This document shows, in pieces, positions 19,918 to 27,608 of a stretch of DNA of 64,000 bases (positions within the stretch are counted from its first letter, which is position 1; the number at the start of each line of letters is the position of its first letter). A model generated the notes under the pieces. That model was not told the DNA's origin, did not search any database, and worked only from the letters and a program-made list of their open reading frames with translations. The stretch is from Ructibacterium gallinarum (GTDB taxonomy: Bacteria > Bacillota > Clostridia > Monoglobales > Monoglobaceae): assembly GCF_014982785.1 (NCBI RefSeq), contig NZ_JADCKB010000011.1:1-64000 (forward strand), written 5' to 3'. Made by a program: the position numbers and the translations under genes.

Positions 19918-21438
19918 ATGAAAAGAAAAATAATTGTAATGTTATCTTCTTTGCTAACTGTAGTTATGTTGTTATGCAGCTGTGGCACAAAAAGTAATCA
20001 ATCTGCACAAAATGAAAACAACAAGGAGGTTAATCTGGTTTGGTATTTTGTTGGAAACAGTCAAAAGGATTTGAAATTGGTTAATGAAAAAGTAAATGAG
20101 ATTACCAAAAGAGAGATTAATGCAACCGTTGATTTAAAACTTTTGGATTGGAATGCGTATGACCAAAAAATGAATATGACCATTTCTACTGGAGAGGAGT
20201 TTGATCTTTGCTGGACAGCCCCTCAATTTAATGATTATTATACAAATGTGGCGCGTAATGCATTTATTCCGTTGGATAATTTATTACAGCAGTATGGAAA
20301 AGAAACGTTTGCTGGCGTTCCAAAAGAATATTGGGAAGCAACTAAAATCAACGGACATATTTATGGAATTATTAATTATCAGGTCGTATCTACCGCATAC
20401 GGTTTTGCAACACCGCGTAGTCTTGCTGATGAATCTGGAATTAATTATGCTGATATTAAAAATTATACGGAATTGGAGCCTTATCTATCCTATATAAAAG
20501 AAAACCATTCAGAGTTAATTCCGTTGGGGTATAGTAAGACACAAGATCCATTTAGTTCCCAGCTTCCGGCTTTTGGATTTGACGTGTTAGGCGATAATAA
20601 GACGCCTGGAGTTATACGGTTTGATGATGAGAGTATGAAGGTAATTAATCAATATGATACAAATGAATTTCGCCAGTTGATTAATACGATGCGTGATTGG
20701 TATCAAAAAGGGTATTTGAAAGCAGATGCTTCAACCAGTGAAGAATATACTTCGGATACGGCTGCTGGAAAATATGGTGTTTTGTGGCCGTCATTTATGC
20801 TTAGTGATACGATTGAGGATGACCGCCGTCCTAATGAACCGTACGGAAATACTGGAGTACCGCATTATACAAAAAAGTTTACCAATACCATTGTGAGCAC
20901 GGACAGAGTGCTTGCTACTATGACCGCGATTTCTGCGACTTCTAAAAATCCTGAGCGTGCTATGATGTTGATTGAATTAGTTAACACAAATTCGGAACTT
21001 TATAACTTGCTTTGCCATGGGATCGAAGGAAAACACTATAATAAGGTAGATTATTTTAATGAAATTGGTGCCCATATTCAGGTTGAACCAATCGAAAACA
21101 GTGGATATAAACCGAATACTTATTGGATGTTTGGAAATACGGCAAATGCAATGTTGACTTCTGTAGATGTTCCGGCCGAGTATTGGGAAAAATATAATGA
21201 AGAATCTGAAGTTTCTCCTACGTTAGGTTTTTCTTTTGACAGCACGCCGGTTTCAAATGAAATTGCAATGTGCAGTTCTGTGGTAGATGAATATTTGAAT
21301 TCTTTGGTTAGTGGAAGTGTTGAGATTGAAAGCCGGTATAATGAATTTTTGGAAAAATTAAACATGGCTGGGGCAGAAAAGATTGTTAATGAAAAGCAAA
21401 AACAACTTGAGGCATGGATGCAAGCAAAGGATCAATAA
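19918..21438 (+). CDS. Extracellular sugar-binding lipoprotein of the ABC importer
   Basis: A 506-residue solute-binding protein of the LplA type. Residues 1-22 form a lipoprotein signal ending in the lipobox LLCSC, so the mature protein would be lipidated on that last Cys and held on the outer face of the membrane. The body has the family's start (VNLVWYFVGNSQKDLKLV), many Trp/Tyr residues for sugar stacking, and DVPAEYWEKYN near the C-terminus. AAAGGA precedes the ATG. It is the third gene of the importer operon; an IS element now sits 10 nt after its stop. Confidence 0.88.
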   Translation: MKRKIIVMLSSLLTVVMLLCSCGTKSNQSAQNENNKEVNLVWYFVGNSQKDLKLVNEKVNEITKREINATVDLKLLDWNAYDQKMNMTISTGEEFDLCWTAPQFNDYYTNVARNAFIPLDNLLQQYGKETFAGVPKEYWEATKINGHIYGIINYQVVSTAYGFATPRSLADESGINYADIKNYTELEPYLSYIKENHSELIPLGYSKTQDPFSSQLPAFGFDVLGDNKTPGVIRFDDESMKVINQYDTNEFRQLINTMRDWYQKGYLKADASTSEEYTSDTAAGKYGVLWPSFMLSDTIEDDRRPNEPYGNTGVPHYTKKFTNTIVSTDRVLATMTAISATSKNPERAMMLIELVNTNSELYNLLCHGIEGKHYNKVDYFNEIGAHIQVEPIENSGYKPNTYWMFGNTANAMLTSVDVPAEYWEKYNEESEVSPTLGFSFDSTPVSNEIAMCSSVVDEYLNSLVSGSVEIESRYNEFLEKLNMAGAEKIVNEKQKQLEAWMQAKDQ

Positions 21439-21440
21439 GT

Positions 21441-21448
21441 ATAAAACA
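21441..21448 (+). repeat. Left copy of the 8-bp IS target duplication
   Basis: ATAAAACA directly precedes the IS end and is repeated at 23303-23310 directly after the other end. An 8-bp duplication fits IS6/IS240-type transposition. Confidence 0.75.
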
Positions 21449-21500
21449 GATAGTGTAAAGTAGAATATGAAAAATAAATGTCATAAAAAACCGTCCGTCA

Positions 21501-21622
21501 CCCTTGACATTTAGTCGGATAAATGCTCGTTAAAAGATGCCGACGGTAAGAAACTCAAGAATAGATCATAATTTTGGCGTCGCAAATAACAGTGTAGCAT
21601 TTATTCGCCACACTGTCAAGGG
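21501..21622. repeat. Large imperfect inverted repeat inside the IS
   Basis: Arms 21501-21527 and 21596-21622 (27 nt each) match at 22 of 27 positions when one is reverse-complemented; both outer ends (CCCTTGACA) and inner ends (ATAAATGCT) are perfect. The 68-nt loop contains CCGACGG, which partly complements CCGTCCG just outside the first arm. It sits downstream of the transposase and could be a transcription barrier or a transposition-related structure. Confidence 0.65.
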
Positions 21623-21682
21623 CAAGCAAAATCTACGATTTTGTGACTGTTTCATGCCTCTGGCTCAAAATCTAAGAACAGA

Positions 21683-23140
21683 TCAGCCTTCGGCTACTTT
21701 GTTTTGAAGGTTCAGGATAGTTTTTTGACCGAGATAAATGAGCAGTAGCCATTTATCGGGCATGGTGTCAGCAGATTCAAGCACTTCAACACTGTTCAAC
21801 ACTTTGAAATTGTTGATGCTGTGAGGACGCAGGAAGTTGTAATATGCAACCCATAATGCGAGATTGTAATTAGCTCCGTCAAAATTATCATAGCCACATT
21901 TTACACGGTAAGAAGCTTTAAAAGTACGGTTAAGTCGTTCAATAATTTGTTTGTAAGGTCTGAACTCTTTTGATACTACATCATCATTGGTAAGTCCGAT
22001 AACTTGTGTAATATTGAATTTGAAGCTTTCACCGTATTTCATGAAGAATTGCTATGCAGCTAACGGATAGGCGCTGTATCCATCTGCAATGAATCTAAAT
22101 TTCTCAGGAAGTTTTTCCTTGAAATTACGTAAAGCCATGCGCATAGCAAGAATACAAGGACCTACACCGCGGTTATCAGATACTTGATAGCCAAGTATGG
22201 AGCGTTTAACAGCGTCCATAATAAACCAGACATAGCCTTTAACACCGCGAACTTTGATATATGTTTCATCAGCAGTCATGGTATTAGAGGGCTCATAATC
22301 GTAATTATCTACAAAAGGCTTGATTACTAACGCAGCTGTACGGGCATAGTTAGCGACTTGTTGATGAGATATATTAATATTGTATAAGTCTTTAATAGCC
22401 TGAGCAGTTTTACGTAAGGATAGTCCGAGATTGACATGCATAGTAAGACAAAGTGACATTATGTAAGAGCTATGCTTAGTGAATTTTAGAGAGGAAGAGT
22501 TTTTAGGCAAAGATGAAATATCCATCTTAAAGAAATCCACAGTAAATTCACGGTAGATATAATGCAGCTTGTATTTGTTTTTGCCGAAAGGCTCATTAAT
22601 ATGTTTCTTGTCAACGTTTTTAAGATTATGACGGTAATAAGGACACTTAGGATTAGTACACTTATGTATAACAAAGTGTTTACGGTCTTTCTTATGCGCA
22701 AGCGTATGAGAACAGTGAGGACAGCGCAAGATAATTTTGCCAGAGAGTTCATTAGCATGAGTTTGAAATTTTCTGCTACAAACTTTACACAAAATCTGAT
22801 TGTGCGAACCGTTGTTCTTGTAAAGATACTCTTTAGGAGCTTTACAGTATGGGCAAGTACAATCATCAGGAATATCACAAAGAGAACGGCGTTTGACAGG
22901 GGTTATAACATAACCGTAACGCCATTTAATATAAGAAATGAAGTCCTTGTAAAACCAAACTTCACGTTGGATAATGATGGGCGGTTCATCAACTTTGAAT
23001 TTTTGATACTTAGGAGAATTAGAATCATCAAAAACCCATTGTTTAAGAGGGATATATTTACAAATAAAATCAAAAAGATACAAAATAATTTGCAAAAGGC
23101 ATTGATTTTGTATCAGTAAATAGTGTATAATTGTATTCAT
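21683..23140 (-). pseudogene. Zinc-ribbon DDE transposase interrupted by an in-frame amber codon
   Basis: Read on the minus strand from ATG at 23140, the frame gives 362 residues, then TAG (22054-22052), then continues in the same frame (Gln-Phe-Phe-Met...) for another 122 residues to 21683. N-terminal half: several CxxC pairs (CPYCKAP, CKVCSRKF, CPHCSHTLAH, CTNPKCPYY) form zinc ribbons. C-terminal half: the DDE catalytic core, with Asp in TADETYIKVRG, Asp in RFIADGYSAYP and Glu in IIERLNRTFK. The amber codon falls between the second Asp and the Glu, so the short product cannot be catalytic. It probably arose from CAG to TAG, since Gln is plausible there; no frameshift is needed. The 3' remainder looks undecayed, so the mutation appears recent or is read through. 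Confidence 0.85.
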
Positions 23141-23302
23141 AGCAATAACATCTCCTTTTTGTTTTTGTGTTTTGGTCGATACAATTATACCATAAAAGGG
23201 GGGTTATTGCTATATTTTTATGCAAAAAAAGCAAAAACCTCATAAAATCAACGATTTTAAAGAAATTTAAAATAAAAAACGGGGTGTCTATTTGACACTA
23301 CC

Positions 23303-23310
23303 ATAAAACA
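23303..23310 (+). repeat. Right copy of the 8-bp IS target duplication
   Basis: ATAAAACA, identical to 21441-21448. It is followed at once by AAAGGAGG, the ribosome site of the next gene. Confidence 0.75.
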
Positions 23311-23325
23311 AAAGGAGGATCAGAA

Positions 23326-25071
23326 ATGAAAAAAATTTATTTAATTTCATGGATGGCTATTTGTTTTTTGCTAATTAGTTTTTCTGTAATCAATGTCTGC
23401 GCTGCGGAAAATTACAATTATGCTTCTGAAGCAACAGTGTGTTTTCTTGACAGCAAGGGTAATGAATGGTCACAGGCATCAGGACAATCATATCCGGAAA
23501 ATGCAATCGATGAAGATAAGAATACGGAAGCAGCTCCTAGTTGCTGGGCGTGGTCTTTAAAATTGGATTTGGGAAAGCCTATACAATTTGGTTATATTAG
23601 TGTTTCTTTTGGAGGCTATCCTAAAATTTACGATATTTCTGTTTCGGATAATGGATTAGATTGGACGCCAATTATTGAGGTTTCTGATAATACAACGGGT
23701 GGAGTTTATGATTTTGAAATTGAGCCTGTTACTGCACGGTATGTTAGAATTAGAGATAATGAATCTGAGGAAGATTTGACATCAGAATTGCGGCAGATGA
23801 GCATTAAAGATGTCATTATTTCCAATAAAAAATTTAGAGAGGTTTCCATAAATTTAGACAGAACCGGATGGAGTGCCACGGCATATTCGGTGCACCCCTC
23901 TTTTAGTTGGTTGACACCGGATTATGCTATCAATGCAGATCCGGAAGATTATTGGTTAAGTGAGGATGCTTCTGTAGATGGTAATGCCGTGCATGAAAGA
24001 TGGTTTAAACTGGATATGGGGGAACTTAACTATATTAATGCCATTTCTATGGAGTGTGGCAAAGCAGTGGATTTTTCTCCTCCGCGCGAAATGGATATTT
24101 GGGTTTCTACAAATGACAAAGATTATACTCTTGCCGCACATTATAGTGGAAATGGTAGAAAAAAAGGTCTGTTTGTAGAGTTGGATCATCTATATCAAGT
24201 AAGATATGTGAAATTTGTTTTAACCAATGCAGATACATTACCAAATGTATGGTATATCTCAGATATTCAGTGTTACAATTCAGAACAGACATCCACAGAG
24301 TTCTTTTTAGTGAACAACTTGGGCGAGGAGCAACTTTTGACTTCTATAGCTGCCGGGAATGTACGTATAAAGAAAACGATTTCTTCTGAATTAGGATATC
24401 AGGGAAGAATAATTGCGGGTCTGTATCACAAAGAAAGTGGCATATTGGAAAATATGGTAATGAGTGATATGCTTTCATTTTCGGAAGGAAATCATACATA
24501 TTCTGTTGATTTGTATGTTGATAAGGATAAAACCGGATTGGATAGTTTTGTAAACAATAATTGGGCATTAAGTGCGATTCCTTCCTTCAAGACAGGTGAT
24601 GGGAATGACTATTTTGGAGATGCTTCTAATAATAATTATGTTACTAATGTAAATGATGGGGATTATAACACTTTTGCAGTTCCTGCCACCTGGGTATGGC
24701 AGCTCCAATTAGATTTGGGAACGACACATCAGGTTGGATATGTCAATCTTAGCTTTCCAACAAACAATTATCCTAAAAAATTTGATATTCTTATCTCAGA
24801 GAACGGAATTGATTGGGAAATAGTCAAAAGCATAGAAGGTATTACGATAGGTGGAACTTATGAATATGAATTTAATACAATGAATGCTCGATTTCTCAGA
24901 ATTGCGCAGAGAGAATCTGAGAAAGAGTTGATAAATGACGGAAGACAAATGGCTATTAGTGAAATACAGGTTTATACTCAAAAACCAGCTGATTCTCAAT
25001 ATGAAATCTGCTCTTTTTTGTGGACAGAAAAAAATATGATACCTATGGATATGCCATGTATACTGAAATAA
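23326..25071 (+). CDS. Secreted discoidin-repeat protein without catalytic domain
   Basis: A 581-residue exported protein. The signal peptide (ISWMAICFLLISFSVINVCAA) ends near residue 27. Discoidin-like modules lie at about 28-165 (CWAWSLKLDL), 170-325 and 410-555 (TWVWQLQLDL); between the last two is the 'AGLYHKESGILE' module also found in two neighbours. It ends with SQYEICSFLW and about 15 residues, where homologous proteins in this island carry on into further domains, so it may be truncated. It has no SLH or other anchor. Before the IS insertion its ATG would have been 25 nt behind the binding-protein stop, making it the last gene of the importer operon; its own AAAGGAGG is intact but the nearest native promoter is now cut off. 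Confidence 0.78.
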   Translation: MKKIYLISWMAICFLLISFSVINVCAAENYNYASEATVCFLDSKGNEWSQASGQSYPENAIDEDKNTEAAPSCWAWSLKLDLGKPIQFGYISVSFGGYPKIYDISVSDNGLDWTPIIEVSDNTTGGVYDFEIEPVTARYVRIRDNESEEDLTSELRQMSIKDVIISNKKFREVSINLDRTGWSATAYSVHPSFSWLTPDYAINADPEDYWLSEDASVDGNAVHERWFKLDMGELNYINAISMECGKAVDFSPPREMDIWVSTNDKDYTLAAHYSGNGRKKGLFVELDHLYQVRYVKFVLTNADTLPNVWYISDIQCYNSEQTSTEFFLVNNLGEEQLLTSIAAGNVRIKKTISSELGYQGRIIAGLYHKESGILENMVMSDMLSFSEGNHTYSVDLYVDKDKTGLDSFVNNNWALSAIPSFKTGDGNDYFGDASNNNYVTNVNDGDYNTFAVPATWVWQLQLDLGTTHQVGYVNLSFPTNNYPKKFDILISENGIDWEIVKSIEGITIGGTYEYEFNTMNARFLRIAQRESEKELINDGRQMAISEIQVYTQKPADSQYEICSFLWTEKNMIPMDMPCILK

Positions 25072-25325
25072 GTTATTTCCAAAGGGATGAACAAAGCAAT
25101 AAGGTACTCAATAGTGGTAAGATTGAAAAGATGATTTTTCTTTTTAAATTTATGAATCCTTTATGAGATTATCACAGAAGAAAAATCCTTGGCTTTGGAA
25201 TGAAGGAAACTGTGTGCTCCCAGAAAAAAGGCAGAAAAAGGCTTCAAAAAACGGGAAATGAAGGGCGTGTGTGTTTTCCTGTAAAATAAAATTTCTATGA
25301 TAAAATTCTATAATTTATGAGCAGA

Positions 25326-25507
25326 AAAGCCAATTCCTGGCTTTCCCGCCTCAGCGTGTCGATAAAGTATCGACACGCTGGCAGATGCCGAAAAAGGAAG
25401 TTAGATTTTCCGCAATCGCTTTCGTCGGCGTACGAAGGTACGGTAAAGAGCGATTGCGGGAAAAGCAAGCAATGACGCCGGTTTCTCGATGAATCCGGCG
25501 TCATTTT
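25326..25507. repeat. Cluster of five short hairpins (MITE-like or non-coding RNA)
   Basis: In 182 nt there are five consecutive stems: 25326-25344 (AAAGCCA/TGGCTTT); 25352-25380, a perfect 13-bp stem starting CAGCGTGTCG with a 3-nt loop; 25406-25464, a 15-bp stem with one bulge (TTTTCCGCAATCGCT); nested in it 25429-25442 (CGTAC-GAAG-GTACG); and 25472-25504 (ATGACGCCGG/CCGGCGTCAT) followed by TTTT. The rest of the 25,072-25,560 gap shows no gene. The last stem looks like a terminator. Small mobile repeat or structured RNA are both possible. Confidence 0.6.
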
Positions 25508-25554
25508 ATACGACAACATAAAGTTTATGAAAAGAAAGCGCATTTTGCTTTTAT

Positions 25555-26060
25555 CATCTCGCTTGCGGATATGCTTCAGTTATGCTCTCTTTTATACCGC
25601 TAAGCCCATCTGCGCATAATATTAGAATATCCTGCTCTCCCCGGTTTTTCAGGTCATTCAGCATACCCAGCCAATATTTTGACCTATCATTTTTGCCAAT
25701 TGTTATATTTAGTATTTACTGGCACCTCTTGTCATTGACGCCAAGAATGATGTGTGCAGAATAGGCTCATCACGAACTGAAAAATGGATTGCCTCAATGA
25801 AAACGATCGGATATACCGCAGATAAGGCCGATTTTGCCATTCTTCTATCTGCAGTAATATCTTGTTTGATACGCTCGTTACCATACTTTTATTGACTTCA
25901 AAGCTGTAAATTTTTTCTATTATGGCTGAAATCTGTCTGGTGGTCATTCCCTTTGCTGATATTGCTATGATTTTTCTTTCTATCTCGGATATATCCTGTT
26001 TTGCGCTTTTGCACAATCCGAGGCTCAAAATCCTTGTGCAACCTCAATCGGCATTTTGCC
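25555..26060 (-). pseudogene. Decayed IS256-type (Mutator) transposase
   Basis: On the minus strand, pieces in different frames line up with the family: FEPRIVQKRK, then after a one-base shift QDISEIERKIIAISAKGMTTRQIS and FEVNKSMVTSVSNKILLQIEEWQNRP, then after another shift 'RSFSLRQSIFQFV' in place of the usual catalytic segment, and finally WLGMLNDLKNRGEQDILILCADGLSGIKESI. The N-terminus and the C-terminal third are missing. At least two frameshifts make it non-functional. It marks the right edge of the mobile-element-rich island. Confidence 0.75.
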
Positions 26061-26188
26061 ATAGGAGCTACGCAGTTTTTATATCATATATTGATTGCCT
26101 CTTTGTGTATACTTTTTTAGTGTTGATCTATATTTATATTTACGCAAGTTGGTAAAGCCTAATATTTTTGGAATTTTTGATAATGTAC

Positions 26189-26232
26189 AAGGACGGCCCC
26201 ACCGAAAATTCGGCAAGCCCGCCCTTTTCTTA
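26189..26232. terminator. Hairpin between decayed transposase and stalk-domain gene
   Basis: AAGGACGG at the left pairs imperfectly with CCGCCCTT at the right, around an inner CCGAA-AA-TTCGG stem. The T-rich tail is better on the plus strand (CCCTTTTCTT), but the hairpin also lies directly behind the minus-strand gene and could end it. Confidence 0.45.
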
Positions 26233-26274
26233 ATCTTATTAAAAAATAACAGTGTAGAAATATATCTTTGTCTA

Positions 26275-27336
26275 TCAGTTATTTATGGGAGTTGAAGATT
26301 GCAAGGGTAACTCATTGTTTTGAACTTTGTTCAAAAAATCCAAAAATGCTTCTTTGCTATTTTGGCATATTCCATAGTTTAGACGAGCTTGTCCGGTGGA
26401 TTCACAGAAGAAATACCGATTATCCATGTCGGCTGCCAACAGATATAGGTGAAAAATACCATTTGTGTCCTGTGTGATCGCTCCGATGGTCCCCAACAAA
26501 TATTTTTCCGGGCCTTTGCCGGTGAGTAGAATAATATCCTTTCCACCGCATTTTTCCTTGCTGACAGAGTATAAATCCTCAAACAGCAGACCGGCTTCCT
26601 TTTGCGTTTGTCGTATGCGGGCTAGCAGGACTTGGGTATCTAAATCATCTATTGCATAATTTTCCGACGATTGATCCATGATGGAAAGAATATATTGGTC
26701 ACAGAGAAGCAGCCAACGGCCGGAGAAAATTTTTTCCGTCTTGACAAGATTGTCTGTAAATATATTACTGAAGTCGTTGGAATATTGATTCATTTCCGTT
26801 ACTAAAAAAGACTGTTCAAATTCATAACGGATTTGATCTCTGTTTGCTGCTAGAAGCTGCGAATCCTCCGTTGTAAGAAGTCCGGGAATTGGATAAGTAA
26901 TTAAAACCTGCTGGGCATCTTCGTTCCAATCGACGAGTGCATCCAGTGCTTCAGAAATTGCGCGAACCGGGACCATGGTGCGGTCATTGATCAGGCGTGA
27001 AGGAACATCTAACGCAATTGCAATACCATTTTTTTTCAAGGTGGGCGTGTCAATAGTAGTTTCGACAGTAATCTCTCCCAATGTGACAGACGCAGTCTGC
27101 GTTTCCTCAGTCCAAGATACCTCGGCTCCCATTGCTTCAAAAATGGCACGAAACGGTACCAGGGTACGGTCGTTTTCGGAAATAGGCGGTACATCGCTTT
27201 GAATTTGTGTTCCGTTAAGCCAAATGGTAATATTGGTAGGAACAGGATTATCGGCCCATGCCGATACATATAAAATTGAAAGAGCCAAAAGAATCATTAG
27301 ACAATTTTCTGTAATTTTGCAGAATATTTTTTTCAA
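26275..27336 (-). CDS. Secreted stalk-domain (copper amine oxidase N-like) protein
   Basis: 353 residues from a TTG at 27336, preceded 8 nt upstream by AAGGGGG; the ATG 22 codons earlier has no ribosome site and would bury the signal peptide. The signal (CLMILLALSILYVSAWA) is followed by two repeats of the Cu_amine_oxidN1/stalk fold: VPPISENDRTLVPFRAIFEAMG and VPSRLINDRTMVPVRAISEALD, each with the 'DRT-x-VP-x-RA' signature. The C-terminal 200 residues are unlike anything I recognise and include KGPEKYLLGTIGA. Such stalk domains occur on many exported clostridial proteins, probably for cell-wall contact. Single gene, opposite to its neighbours. Function unknown. Confidence 0.75.
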   Translation of the reverse strand: MKKIFCKITENCLMILLALSILYVSAWADNPVPTNITIWLNGTQIQSDVPPISENDRTLVPFRAIFEAMGAEVSWTEETQTASVTLGEITVETTIDTPTLKKNGIAIALDVPSRLINDRTMVPVRAISEALDALVDWNEDAQQVLITYPIPGLLTTEDSQLLAANRDQIRYEFEQSFLVTEMNQYSNDFSNIFTDNLVKTEKIFSGRWLLLCDQYILSIMDQSSENYAIDDLDTQVLLARIRQTQKEAGLLFEDLYSVSKEKCGGKDIILLTGKGPEKYLLGTIGAITQDTNGIFHLYLLAADMDNRYFFCESTGQARLNYGICQNSKEAFLDFLNKVQNNELPLQSSTPINN

Positions 27337-27608
27337 AACATATTCCCCCTTACCATATATATTCTTGATTCGTAGTGTATCACAAAATACGTTAAAATGC
27401 AATGATATTTACAGAAAAACTTTTTTTCAAAATATAATCTAATTATTCTAAAGAGGAAAAATAAGGAAATATATTAATACATATGTGATGAAACAACGAA
27501 TTTAAAAGAAAAAACTAAGGATTTATTGGCGGAAATTGTAGTAGACTTGTAAAAACATATGTAGTATAATAATTTTGGTTTTGGATATGAGAAAAGAGGG
27601 AAAAAGAA

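Larger units (their letters stand above)
21449..23302 (-). mobile_element. Complete IS element (1854 bp) with 16-bp imperfect terminal repeats
   Basis: The left end reads GATAGTGTAAAGTAGA and the reverse complement of the right end reads GGTAGTGTCAAATAGA: 13 of 16 positions match. Both ends abut the 8-bp repeat ATAAAACA. The element holds one minus-strand transposase gene (21683-23140), broken by one amber codon, and a 200-nt non-coding end with a large inverted repeat. The DDE core resembles the IS240 domain of the IS6 family, but the element is about twice the usual IS6 length because the transposase has a long zinc-ribbon N-terminal region. Insertion split the importer operon from the discoidin gene at 23326. 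Confidence 0.85.

Noticed and set aside
22031-22065. Frameshift between the two transposase parts
   Set aside because: The codons after TAG continue in the same frame, so one nonsense codon explains the break.
22562-23119. 185-codon open frame on the plus strand
   Set aside because: It lies antisense to the zinc-ribbon half of the transposase, has no ribosome site and reads as low-complexity hydrophobic and basic residues: a shadow frame.
25326-25507. CRISPR array
   Set aside because: The stems differ from one another in sequence and length; there are no identical repeats with regular spacers and no cas genes.
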